This document shows positions 1 to 6,610 of a stretch of DNA of 8,101 bases, one piece after another. This DNA is from Halobacteriales archaeon (GTDB lineage Archaea; Thermoplasmatota; SW-10-69-26; JACQPN01; JAIVGT01). The notes beneath the pieces were generated by a model. It saw only the letters and a program-made list of their open reading frames with translations, was not told the origin of the DNA and made no database searches. The stretch is from assembly GCA_020201485.1 (NCBI GenBank), contig JAIVGT010000216.1, positions 1-8,101 on the forward strand. The letters are read 5' to 3'. Within the stretch, counting starts at the first letter, position 1, and each line of letters starts with the position of its first letter. The translations under genes were made by a program, and so were the position numbers.

Positions 1-438
1 GCCCAGGGCCAGGCCCCGGCGCTGCTCGCCCGCCAGGTCCACCTTCATGATGACCGCGGTGCTCCAGCACAACCCCTGGTTCACGCCGAGGAGCGCGTTG
101 GCCAGCAGCACGAGCTCCCAGTGCGGCGCGGGCGCGAGCATGAGCAGGAGCGGTGCCGGCAAGCCCACGACCCAGCCGGCGATGAGGAGCTTGCGTCGGC
201 CGATGTGGTCGCTCCACGCCCCGGCGGCCAGGTTCGCGACCGCCTTGACGATGCCGAACGTCGCGATGAAGCCGAGGACCGCTGCCTTGCTCGCCAGCCC
301 GAACTCGCGCTCGCCCAGGATGGGCACGAGCGTGCGCTCGACGCCGGCCATCGTGCCGACGAAGCCGTTGATGAGGACGAGGAGCGCGAACAGGCGCGCG
401 TTCCGGCCGAGGCCGGGGGCGGTCGGCGAGGCGAGCAT
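1..438 (-). CDS. MFS transporter, N-terminal part (runs off left edge)
   Basis: This is the first 146 codons of a major facilitator superfamily permease, an integral membrane secondary transporter; the reading frame is open to the window edge. The N-terminus is followed by hydrophobic segments at about residues 15-32, 52-72, 84-103 and 107-130, fitting TM1-TM4. Between TM2 and TM3 lies a textbook MFS motif A: Gly73, Asp77, Gly80, Arg81, Arg82, Lys83 (GAWSDHIGRRK). A GVNQG segment in TM4 (118-122) and a charged loop after it also fit the family. The ATG is two bases beyond the stop codon of the ETHE1-like gene, so the two are almost certainly co-transcribed and translationally coupled; no good Shine-Dalgarno is visible. 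The substrate cannot be read from half a transporter. The neighbour suggests export or import linked to a sulfur or thiol compound, which is inference. The superfamily call is secure; the specificity is unknown. Confidence 0.9.
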   Translation of the reverse strand, partial: MLASPTAPGLGRNARLFALLVLINGFVGTMAGVERTLVPILGEREFGLASKAAVLGFIATFGIVKAVANLAAGAWSDHIGRRKLLIAGWVVGLPAPLLLMLAPAPHWELVLLANALLGVNQGLCWSTAVIMKVDLAGEQRRGLALG

Positions 439-440
439 GC

Positions 441-1130
441 TCACCGCAGGTTCGCGGCGACCATCGCTTCCCAGCCGTGCGGCTTCGGGGGCCAGCCCTC
501 GGTCATGTAGCGCACGAAGTCCGCCTGGTTGCGCAGGCTGAGGGCCTCGTCCACGCGCTTCTCCTCGCCGAGCGTGGTGACGAGCTTCTCCGGAAGGCCG
601 TGCTTCGGCCCGTAATGCCCCGGGTAGAGCACGACGCTGTCGTCCAGCTTCAGCAGCGTGTCGAAGATGGTGTGGTACAATTCCTCCGGTCCGCGCTCGT
701 AGAAGTCCGCGCGCCCCGGGGAGCCAGGCAGCAGCGTGTCGCCCACGATGGCCTTCCCCGGGAGCAGCAGGCTCATGGCGTCCCGGGTGTGGCCGGGCGT
801 GTCCACGGCGCGGACGCGCACGTCCCCGATGCGAAGGTCCTGCCCGTCGTGCAGGGCGTCGTGCGGGAAGCTCGCCTCGCTCTTCCAGGGCAGCACGATG
901 CGCGCGCCCGTCCGGGCCCCGAGCTCCCGCGCCCCGCTCCGGTGGTCGGCGTGGGTGTGCGTCTCGACCACGGCCACGATGCGCACCCCGAGCTGCGCGG
1001 CGCGCGCCAGCATCGGCTCCGGCTCCTGCGGGTCGATGGCCATGGCCTCGCGTGCTTCGAGGTCGGCGACGAGGTAGGCGAGGCAGCCGCTCGCCGCGCG
1101 CGCCACCTGCTCCAGCCGGGGCTCGGGCAT
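441..1130 (-). CDS. ETHE1-like MBL-fold hydrolase / putative persulfide dioxygenase
   Basis: A 229-residue metallo-beta-lactamase-fold protein. The metal signature HxHxDH is at His58, His60, Asp62, His63 (THTHADH); further ligands are His114 (TPGH), Asp131 (GDTLL) and His172 (YPGH). The stretch GDTLL...GRADF, the LYH...LYPGH spacing and the C-terminal ...ANLR follow the ETHE1 persulfide dioxygenase pattern more closely than glyoxalase II. ETHE1 proteins bind one iron through two His and one Asp (here His58, His114, Asp131) and oxidise glutathione persulfide to sulfite. Differences: ETHE1 usually has YPAHDY where this protein has YPGHYG, so a related thioester hydrolase is possible. I chose the ATG at 1130 because alignment to ETHE1 begins just after it; an in-frame ATG at 1193 would add 21 unconserved residues. 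It is followed after 2 nt by the MFS gene and diverges from the GH15 gene. Fold certain, exact reaction moderately sure. Confidence 0.85.
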   Translation of the reverse strand: MPEPRLEQVARAASGCLAYLVADLEAREAMAIDPQEPEPMLARAAQLGVRIVAVVETHTHADHRSGARELGARTGARIVLPWKSEASFPHDALHDGQDLRIGDVRVRAVDTPGHTRDAMSLLLPGKAIVGDTLLPGSPGRADFYERGPEELYHTIFDTLLKLDDSVVLYPGHYGPKHGLPEKLVTTLGEEKRVDEALSLRNQADFVRYMTEGWPPKPHGWEAMVAANLR

Positions 1131-1240
1131 GTGCCCGGCAACACCGCCCCGATGCTTGGCGATTGCTCTAGGCTCGCGCGGCGCAGACCGCATCCTGCGA
1201 AGGGGCTAAGAGGGAGCAGGCCGCATCCCGCTTGCCCGCC
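1131..1240. promoter_or_regulatory. Divergent intergenic region with weak promoter candidates
   Basis: This 110-bp spacer separates the minus-strand ETHE1-like/MFS pair from the plus-strand amylolytic operon, so both must start here or overlap their promoters. Two short A/T-richer patches stand out from the GC-rich background. GGCTAAGAGG at about 1204-1213 lies 32 bases upstream of the GH15 ATG, which would give a leader of only a few bases. On the other strand CCTAGAGCAATC (about 1161-1172) lies some 36 bases upstream of the ETHE1-like ATG. Neither is a strong TATA box. No well-placed Shine-Dalgarno precedes either start, which would suit leaderless or short-leader transcripts. No clear operator-like inverted repeat was seen. 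Confidence 0.3.
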
Positions 1241-3118
1241 ATGATCACGCTCCTGACCGGCAATGGGCGCCTGCTCCTCACGCTGAACGGCGACGGGGAG
1301 TGGAGCCAGCTCTTCTTCCCCCATCCCGGGCACTTCCAGCACCTGCGCGAGGCCCGGCTCGGCCTGTGGGACGTGCAGGCCCAGGAGTTCTCCTGGCTGC
1401 GCCGCGAGGCCGGCTGGAAGATGAGCCAGGGCTACCCGGCAGCGGGCGGGGCCTGCCTCACGCGCGCGGACAAGGACGGCGTCGACGTCGAGATCGCGGA
1501 CCACACGCACCCCAACCACGACATGGTCATCCGGCGCGTCGTGGTCAAGGCACCGCAGCCGCGCGACATGCGCCTGTTCGCCTACCACTCCCTGACCATC
1601 AACGAGTCGATGTACCAGGACACGGCCTACTTCAACGAGGCCACGCACAGCATCGTGCACTACAAGCGGCAGCAGTACTTCGAGTTCTTCGCCCTGCCGC
1701 GCTTCGCCGACCAAGGCTGCGGCGAGCACACGCTGAAGGGGCTGCAGGGCAGCTGGGTCGATGCCGAGGACGGCGCGCTGGAGGGCCGGCGCATCTCGCA
1801 CGGCGCTGCCGACAGCATCGTGCAGTGGAACATCACGGCCAAGCCGGAGGGCAGCGACCCGGTCCGGTTGTTCATGGCCGTGGGCAAGGACGCAGCGGCG
1901 ACCGGCAGGCTGCGGCAGTTCGTGACCACGGGGAACCCGGTGCGCTTCGAGCGCGAGGCGGCGCGCTACTGGAGCAACTGGATCGGCCGGCGCGGCCTGC
2001 GCGTGCCCGAGGACCTGGGCGAGGCGGCGCGCGAACTGTACGTGCGCAGCGTGTTCGTCATGCGCAACTGCACGAGCAGCAACTCCGGGAGCATCATCGC
2101 CAGCCCGGACACGCGCTCCCTGAGCTGGGGCGGCGACACGTACAACTACTGCTGGTGGCGCGACGCCGGGTACATCAGCAAGGCCATGGACGAGGCCGGG
2201 CTGACCGAGCTCAGCAACAAATTCCTCCGCTTCGCCCAGAAGTGCCAGTCGGATGATGGCAGCTTCGCCCACCGCTTCTTCCCCGACGGCAGCTTCGGCA
2301 GCACGTGGCACCCTCCGCCCTTCCTCCAGGTGGACCAGACGGCGACCGTCATCAGCGCCGCCTGGCACCACTTCAAGCACCGCGGCGACCTCGACCTCCT
2401 CCTCGACCTCTGGCCCATGCTCAAGAACGCGGCGAACTTCCTCACGGAGTTCCGCGACCCGCAGACGAACCTGCCCGGCAAGAGCTGGGACCTGTGGGAG
2501 GAGCGGCACGGCATCCACACCTACAGCGTGGCCGCGGTCCTGCACGCCCTGGAGCGCGCCGCGCGCATCGCCGAGGAGCTGGGCAAGGACCCGGTGCGCT
2601 GGCGCCAGGCCGAGGACGAGATGCGCGCCGCGGCGATGAAGCACCTGTGGGACGAGCAGCACGGGCACTTCGTGCGCAGCCTCGGCCCGCGCGATGACAA
2701 GGCGGACGCGAGCCTGCTCCTGGCGCTCAAGCTCGGCCTCGTGCCGTGGCAGGACGTGAAGGCGCACCAGACGGTGGAGCGCATCGAGCGCAAGCTGTGG
2801 AACAAGCAGGTCGGCGGCGTGGCGCGCTACGAGAACGACCAGTACTACGGCCATGAGAACCCGTGGATCATCTGCACGCTCTGGCTCGCCGAGGCGAAGC
2901 TCAACATGGGCGACCCGGGCCGGGCGCGCGAGCTCATCCAGTGGTGCGTCGCGCAGGCCAGCCCGACCCAGCTCCTGCCGGAGCAGGTGGACGGGCGCAC
3001 CGGCGAGGCGGCGAGCGTCACGCCCCTCACCTGGTCGCACAGCACATTCGTCGACGTCGTCAACAAGTATCGGGACTTCGTCGAGCAGCCGCGGTCGGTG
3101 AGCATCCGGAGGGATTGA
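1241..3118 (+). CDS. GH15 glucoamylase-like glycoside hydrolase
   Basis: A 625-residue glycoside hydrolase family 15 enzyme of the prokaryotic two-domain type. An N-terminal beta-sandwich domain covers about residues 1-245, and an (alpha/alpha)6-barrel catalytic domain covers about 260-615. Key motifs: Tyr-Cys-Trp-Trp-Arg-Asp ending at Asp308 (substrate-binding WxRD); DLWEERHG with the predicted general acid Glu420; LLPEQVD with the predicted general base Glu581, followed by TPLTWSHS near 594-601. The family releases glucose from non-reducing ends of alpha-glucans, but some archaeal GH15 members (Thermoplasma) are trehalases. The adjoining GH57 gene favours an alpha-1,4-glucan. There is no signal peptide, so it should act in the cytoplasm, probably on glycogen. 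I start at the ATG at 1241; an in-frame TTG at 1232 would add three residues. The stop is 3 nt before the GH57 start. Both catalytic glutamates are present and the length is normal. Confidence 0.93.
   Translation: MITLLTGNGRLLLTLNGDGEWSQLFFPHPGHFQHLREARLGLWDVQAQEFSWLRREAGWKMSQGYPAAGGACLTRADKDGVDVEIADHTHPNHDMVIRRVVVKAPQPRDMRLFAYHSLTINESMYQDTAYFNEATHSIVHYKRQQYFEFFALPRFADQGCGEHTLKGLQGSWVDAEDGALEGRRISHGAADSIVQWNITAKPEGSDPVRLFMAVGKDAAATGRLRQFVTTGNPVRFEREAARYWSNWIGRRGLRVPEDLGEAARELYVRSVFVMRNCTSSNSGSIIASPDTRSLSWGGDTYNYCWWRDAGYISKAMDEAGLTELSNKFLRFAQKCQSDDGSFAHRFFPDGSFGSTWHPPPFLQVDQTATVISAAWHHFKHRGDLDLLLDLWPMLKNAANFLTEFRDPQTNLPGKSWDLWEERHGIHTYSVAAVLHALERAARIAEELGKDPVRWRQAEDEMRAAAMKHLWDEQHGHFVRSLGPRDDKADASLLLALKLGLVPWQDVKAHQTVERIERKLWNKQVGGVARYENDQYYGHENPWIICTLWLAEAKLNMGDPGRARELIQWCVAQASPTQLLPEQVDGRTGEAASVTPLTWSHSTFVDVVNKYRDFVEQPRSVSIRRD
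3108..3114 (+). promoter_or_regulatory. Shine-Dalgarno site of the GH57 gene
   Basis: GGAGGGA sits inside the last codons of the GH15 gene, seven bases before the ATG at 3122. It fixes the GH57 start and shows that internal genes of this operon use Shine-Dalgarno initiation, unlike the first gene. Confidence 0.75.
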
Positions 3119-3121
3119 GCG

Positions 3122-4321
3122 ATGACGGAGCTGGTCACGGTCTACTTCCAGGTGCACCAGCCGTGGCGCATCAAGCCCCTGCGCAGCACGGACCAGGTGC
3201 AGGGCACGGACTACTGGTACCACGACAAGAACAAGGCCGTGTTCGACCGCGTCGCGGAGAAGTGCTACCTCCCGGCGAACGCCTTGCTGCTGAACCTGCT
3301 GAAGCGGCACGAGGGACGCTTCCGCATCTCGTTCTCGCTCAGCGGTGTGTTCCTGGAGCAGGCGAAGGCGTACCGGCCCGATGTCCTGGCAAGCTTCCAG
3401 GAGCTGGGCCGGCGGGAGGACGTGGAGCTGCTCGGCGAGACCTACGCGCACAGCCTCGCCGGCCTGTGGGAGGACCAGCGCGAGCTCGTGGAGCAGGCGC
3501 GCATCCACCGCGAGATGCTGCGCGACCTGTTCGGCAAGGAGGCGCGCGTCTTCAGGAACACGGAGCTCATCTACGACAACCGCATCGCCGGCACGGTGCA
3601 GGGCATGGGCGCGCGCGCCATCCTCACCGAGGGCACGGAGAAGATCCTGCAGTGGCGCAGCCCGAACCACGTGTACCGGAGCACGACCGGCCTGCCCGTG
3701 CTGCTGAAGAACTACCGGCTGAGCGATGACGTGGCGTTCCGCTTCCACGACCACGGCTGGAAGGAGTTCCCGCTCACCGCCGACAAGTACGCGCGCTGGC
3801 TGCGCGAGGCCGAGGGCGAGGTCGTCAACCTGATGATGGACTACGAGACCTTCGGCGAGCACAAGTGGCGCGAGACGGGCATCTTCGAGTTCCTGGAGCA
3901 CATGCCGGGCTACGCCCTGCGCGAGGGCGTGCGGTTCCTCACGCCGGGCGAGGCCGTGGACCGGCTGAAGCCGGTGGGCGAGGTGGACGTGCCCTGGGCC
4001 ATCAGCTGGGCGGATGTCGAGCGCGACGTGAGCGCGTGGCTGGGCAACGAGATGCAGCAGGAGGCGTTCAACGCCCTGCGCGACATGCGCGAGCGCGTCC
4101 TCGCGACGCGCGACCCGGAGCTCATCCTCGCCTGGCGGCGCTTGACGACGAGCGACCACGTCTATTACTGCAGCACGAAGGCCATCCAGGACCAGGACAT
4201 CCACCAGTACTTCTCCCCCTACGACAGCCCGTACGTCGCGTTCATCTACCTCGTGAACGCCATCAAGGACCTCGACGCCAAGGTCAAGGTGCGGCTCGCC
4301 CAGGAAGTGCCGGCGCGGTGA
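3122..4321 (+). CDS. GH57 alpha-amylase-like glycoside hydrolase
   Basis: A 399-residue family 57 glycoside hydrolase, a retaining enzyme with an incomplete (beta/alpha)7 barrel. Conserved regions in order: YFQVHQPWR (His12-Gln13-Pro14, region I); GETYAHSLAGLW at about 105-116 (region II); VFRNTELIYDN with the predicted nucleophile Glu148 (region III); MMDYETFGEH with the predicted acid/base Asp240 (region IV); and TSDHVYYCSTK at 343-353 (region V). It most resembles the archaeal intracellular alpha-amylase group that includes Methanocaldococcus MJ1611. By memory MJ1611 lies next to the GH15-type MJ1610, the same pairing as here. No signal peptide is present, so cytoplasmic breakdown of storage glucan is the likely role. 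It is coupled to GH15 upstream (3-nt gap, good Shine-Dalgarno) and to a lipoprotein gene downstream (2-nt gap). Family assignment is firm; whether it hydrolyses, transfers or debranches is not determined. Confidence 0.92.
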   Translation: MTELVTVYFQVHQPWRIKPLRSTDQVQGTDYWYHDKNKAVFDRVAEKCYLPANALLLNLLKRHEGRFRISFSLSGVFLEQAKAYRPDVLASFQELGRREDVELLGETYAHSLAGLWEDQRELVEQARIHREMLRDLFGKEARVFRNTELIYDNRIAGTVQGMGARAILTEGTEKILQWRSPNHVYRSTTGLPVLLKNYRLSDDVAFRFHDHGWKEFPLTADKYARWLREAEGEVVNLMMDYETFGEHKWRETGIFEFLEHMPGYALREGVRFLTPGEAVDRLKPVGEVDVPWAISWADVERDVSAWLGNEMQQEAFNALRDMRERVLATRDPELILAWRRLTTSDHVYYCSTKAIQDQDIHQYFSPYDSPYVAFIYLVNAIKDLDAKVKVRLAQEVPAR

Positions 4322-4323
4322 CG

Positions 4324-4875
4324 ATGCGCATCGCGCTGCTCCTCCTCGCGCTCCTCCTCGCGGGCTGCGCGCAGGCCCCGCCGGCGACCGGGCCCCGCGG
4401 CAACACCACCGGGAGCGGCTCGGCCGAGACCCCGCCCGCGCCCGGCGGTTGGACCGTGCAGCTCTTGCGGCCGGGCGACGAGCCGGAGCTGGTCGCGCGC
4501 TCCACGACTTTCGACGCGGAAGGGAGCGCGGTTGCGCTCCAGGCGGGGCAAGACCTCCGGGGGTTCTGGGACGGGCCCTTGCCCATCGGCAACTACAGCG
4601 TGACGGTCACGGCCACGGCCGACGACCCACGGGACGGCGCGCCCCGGCTCGTCGCGACCTTCTCCCATGGCGACGACGGCATCCCCTGCGCCGGGCGCAA
4701 TGCCACGACCATGACCATGAGCGCCAGGTCGAGCGGGCCGGGCGACTGCCGCTTCGTGCTCCGCCTCAGCGCGCCGCTCGCCGACGCGGCGGATTCGGAG
4801 CTGGAGGTCCTCGGGCACACCGACATCGCCGGCAACGGGACGCGCATCGCGTTTCGGTCGCTGACCCTCCCATGA
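4324..4875 (+). CDS. Predicted lipoprotein A, unknown family
   Basis: A 183-residue protein of no recognised family. It starts with Met-Arg, a hydrophobic run and the lipobox LAGC at 12-15, so it should be lipid-anchored through Cys15 on the outer face of the cytoplasmic membrane. A short Pro/Gly/Thr-rich linker (16-42) leads to a compact, probably beta-rich domain (43-183). That domain carries the block VQLLRPGDEPE (46-56), a FWDGPLPIGNYSVTV segment, and two cysteines (Cys122, Cys142) that may form a disulfide. Four N-X-S/T sequons (Asn27, Asn90, Asn126, Asn171) could be glycosylated. Its start is two bases after the GH57 stop with only weak Shine-Dalgarno-like sequence, suggesting translational coupling. 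The next gene encodes a clear paralogue. Being an exported protein in an operon of cytosolic amylases is odd; a sugar-binding or envelope role is a guess only. That the gene is real is well supported by the paralogue and spacing. Confidence 0.82.
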   Translation: MRIALLLLALLLAGCAQAPPATGPRGNTTGSGSAETPPAPGGWTVQLLRPGDEPELVARSTTFDAEGSAVALQAGQDLRGFWDGPLPIGNYSVTVTATADDPRDGAPRLVATFSHGDDGIPCAGRNATTMTMSARSSGPGDCRFVLRLSAPLADAADSELEVLGHTDIAGNGTRIAFRSLTLP

Positions 4876-4935
4876 GCCGGACAGCCGGCGCGATGCGACG
4901 ACAACGCTCAACGCCCGACGCGCGGGCATCCTTGC

Positions 4936-5559
4936 ATGGAGCGGCGCGCATTCTTGCTCCTCGTCGCGCTCGTGCTGTCCGGTTGCGCCGCCCCGCCTCC
5001 GGCGCCGGGCGAGGCGGGCCCCGCGGCGGGAACGACAGCGACCTCCGCTCCGCCGGCGAACGCGACCGGGCCTCCGGCGAATGGGTCCGAGCCCGCACCG
5101 GCGGCGAACCCCTCCACCCCGCCTCCCGCAGCCGAGCCGCCTCCGGCGCGAGGCTGGTCGGTGCAACTCCTGCGTCCGGGCGACGAGCCGGAGTCCGTCG
5201 CGCATGGCACGAAGTTCACGCTGCACGCCGAGACGACGGCGCGCGCCGAAGGCCAGTCGCTGCGTGCGATGTGGGACGGCCCGCTCCACCCCGGCTCCTA
5301 CACCGTCGTCCTCGACGTCGGGGACGGTGCATCGGCGGACGTGAGCCTGTCCTTCGGCCCGGAGACGGCGCGCTGCCCGGGCACGGACGCGCCGCACGTC
5401 AACGTGTTCACCGCCGGCCCCGGGGATTGCACCTTCCGCATCGGCATCGAGCGCGACGTGCCGGATGGCGATGGTCCGGAGCTGGAGCTGCTGGCCCGGC
5501 CGCACCTCGCGGGCGCATCGGCGGGCCTCGTGTTCGATGCGCATGTGCCCGAGACGTGA
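4936..5559 (+). CDS. Predicted lipoprotein B, paralogue of lipoprotein A
   Basis: A 207-residue protein with a basic start (MERR), hydrophobic run and lipobox LSGC at 14-17, giving a lipid-anchored exported protein. A long Pro/Ala/Thr linker (18-71) resembles a stalk and holds two sequons (Asn42, Asn49). The domain at 73-207 matches lipoprotein A: WSVQLLRPGDEPE near the start, MWDGPLHPGSYTVVL, two cysteines (Cys147, Cys165) in a CPG...GPGDC pattern against CAG...GPGDC in A, and a PELELL...AG tail. In the 33-bp core shared by the genes (5161-5193 against 4456-4488) the three differences I find are all synonymous, so the protein sequence appears to be under selection. It lies 60 nt beyond lipoprotein A, without a convincing promoter or Shine-Dalgarno in the gap, and may be the last gene of the amylase operon. 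Its stop is 3 nt from the convergent kinase stop. Function unknown. Confidence 0.82.
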   Translation: MERRAFLLLVALVLSGCAAPPPAPGEAGPAAGTTATSAPPANATGPPANGSEPAPAANPSTPPPAAEPPPARGWSVQLLRPGDEPESVAHGTKFTLHAETTARAEGQSLRAMWDGPLHPGSYTVVLDVGDGASADVSLSFGPETARCPGTDAPHVNVFTAGPGDCTFRIGIERDVPDGDGPELELLARPHLAGASAGLVFDAHVPET

Positions 5560-5562
5560 CGC

Positions 5563-6588
5563 TCAGGACTCGCGCGCCACGAGGTCCGCGACCTGCGCCA
5601 GCGTGGGATGCAGCGGGTCCGGGTTCGTCACGTACGCCGTCGCCACCGCGTTCGCCAGGGTGAGCCGCTCCGCGGGCGCGAGCTCCAGCAGGTGACCGAG
5701 GATGTTTCCCGCGTTCCACGCATCGCCCGCGCCGGTCGCGCGCCGCCCCTCGACCTTGCTCGCCCACACCTCGTGCTCCGTGCCGTCCGGCAGCAGGCTC
5801 ATCGCGACCTGGCGCGTGTGCACGTCGAGCGTCGCGCGGATGCGCTTCTTCACGCTGCGCGCGCGCGCCTGCAGCTCCGTGCTGTGCGCGTCGCCCGCGG
5901 CGTGCGCGAAGTAGCCGATCTCGTTCTCGTTGCAGCACAGCACGTCCAGGCTGGGCGAGGTGAGCACGTTCGCGTACAAGCCCGGGACCTCGCTGCCGCG
6001 CGAGCTCGGGTCGCCGCTGTCGAACACGGTCAGCGTGCCCGCCTTGCCCGCGCGGGCCACGACGCTGCCCGCCAACCCCGTGCCGGCGCGGTTCAGGACC
6101 CAGTTGCTCACCAGGACCGCGTCGCTGCCCTCGATGGCCTGCCAGTCCGCCTCGTCCAGGTCGTCGGGCGCGAACTCCCCCACGCTGCCCGGGCAGCTCA
6201 GCATGACGTTCCGCCGCTCCGGCCCGAACTCGAGCGCGACGGTGCTGCTCAGCTCGCCGTCGTCGCGCAGCCGCGACAGGTCGAGGCCGTGGGGCTCGAG
6301 GAACAGCCGCGCCAGGTGCATGCCGAACGGGTTCGTGCGCGCGATGAGCCGCGCGCGCACGCCGAGCCGCGCCAAGGCCAGGGCGGTGTTCGCCGCGTTG
6401 CCCCCGGAGACGACGCGGTGGGGTGGCGTGGGCAGGTTGCCGCCCTTGCGCTCGACGATGCCGTGCATCTGGTCGCGGGCCACGGACCACGGGGCCATGG
6501 GCACGACGGTGTCGACGAAGAAGTCGGGCAGGCACGCGACGGCGAAGCGCTCCGGCCGCGCGCCGCGCAGCCGTTCCGGCAGGCTCAT
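5563..6588 (-). CDS. PfkB-family carbohydrate/nucleoside kinase
   Basis: A 341-residue ribokinase-like (PfkB) kinase, cytosolic, transferring a phosphate to a sugar or nucleoside hydroxyl. Visible motifs: an N-terminal strand with CLPDFFVD (Asp residues that usually contact substrate), the glycine motif SGGNAANTALALARLG (about 61-76), NENE at 220-223 (Mg/phosphate-contacting N-x-x-E), and TGAGDAWNAG with the catalytic base Asp289 in the anion-hole motif. The usual DTxGAGD leader reads RATGAGD here, so the first Asp is Arg283. Substrate cannot be assigned; fructose-6-phosphate, ribose and nucleosides are all within the family. I use the ATG at 6588 because a TATA-like box is centred 27 bases upstream with no Shine-Dalgarno; an in-frame TTG at 6600 would add four residues. 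It converges on lipoprotein B with 3 nt between stops. A link to glucose from the amylase operon is only suggested by proximity. Confidence 0.92.
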   Translation of the reverse strand: MSLPERLRGARPERFAVACLPDFFVDTVVPMAPWSVARDQMHGIVERKGGNLPTPPHRVVSGGNAANTALALARLGVRARLIARTNPFGMHLARLFLEPHGLDLSRLRDDGELSSTVALEFGPERRNVMLSCPGSVGEFAPDDLDEADWQAIEGSDAVLVSNWVLNRAGTGLAGSVVARAGKAGTLTVFDSGDPSSRGSEVPGLYANVLTSPSLDVLCCNENEIGYFAHAAGDAHSTELQARARSVKKRIRATLDVHTRQVAMSLLPDGTEHEVWASKVEGRRATGAGDAWNAGNILGHLLELAPAERLTLANAVATAYVTNPDPLHPTLAQVADLVARES

Positions 6589-6610
6589 CACGCGGCGCAA
6601 CGCGCCCGGG

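Noticed and set aside
47..541. Plus-strand frames over the MFS gene
   Set aside because: Arg/Pro/Ser-rich products without motifs; the minus strand encodes MFS motif A and four hydrophobic segments.
773..4204. A stop-free minus-strand frame of more than 1,100 codons antisense to GH15 and GH57
   Set aside because: Its product is repetitive in Arg, Ala, Val, Leu and His with no domain, and it covers two genes with intact catalytic motifs. Such open antisense frames are expected at this GC content.
4872..4935. A frame starting with ATG at 4872 overlapping the stop of lipoprotein A
   Set aside because: The ATGA overlap looked like coupling, but the product has no lipobox or motif and runs out of frame through lipoprotein B.
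4246..5544. A 432-codon minus-strand frame antisense to the lipoprotein genes
   Set aside because: Arg/Gly/Ala-rich, no motif, and the opposite strand carries two lipoproteins with lipoboxes and paralogous domains.
5557..5565. A possible terminator between the convergent lipoprotein B and kinase genes
   Set aside because: Only 3 nt separate the stop codons and no T-run or clear hairpin is visible.
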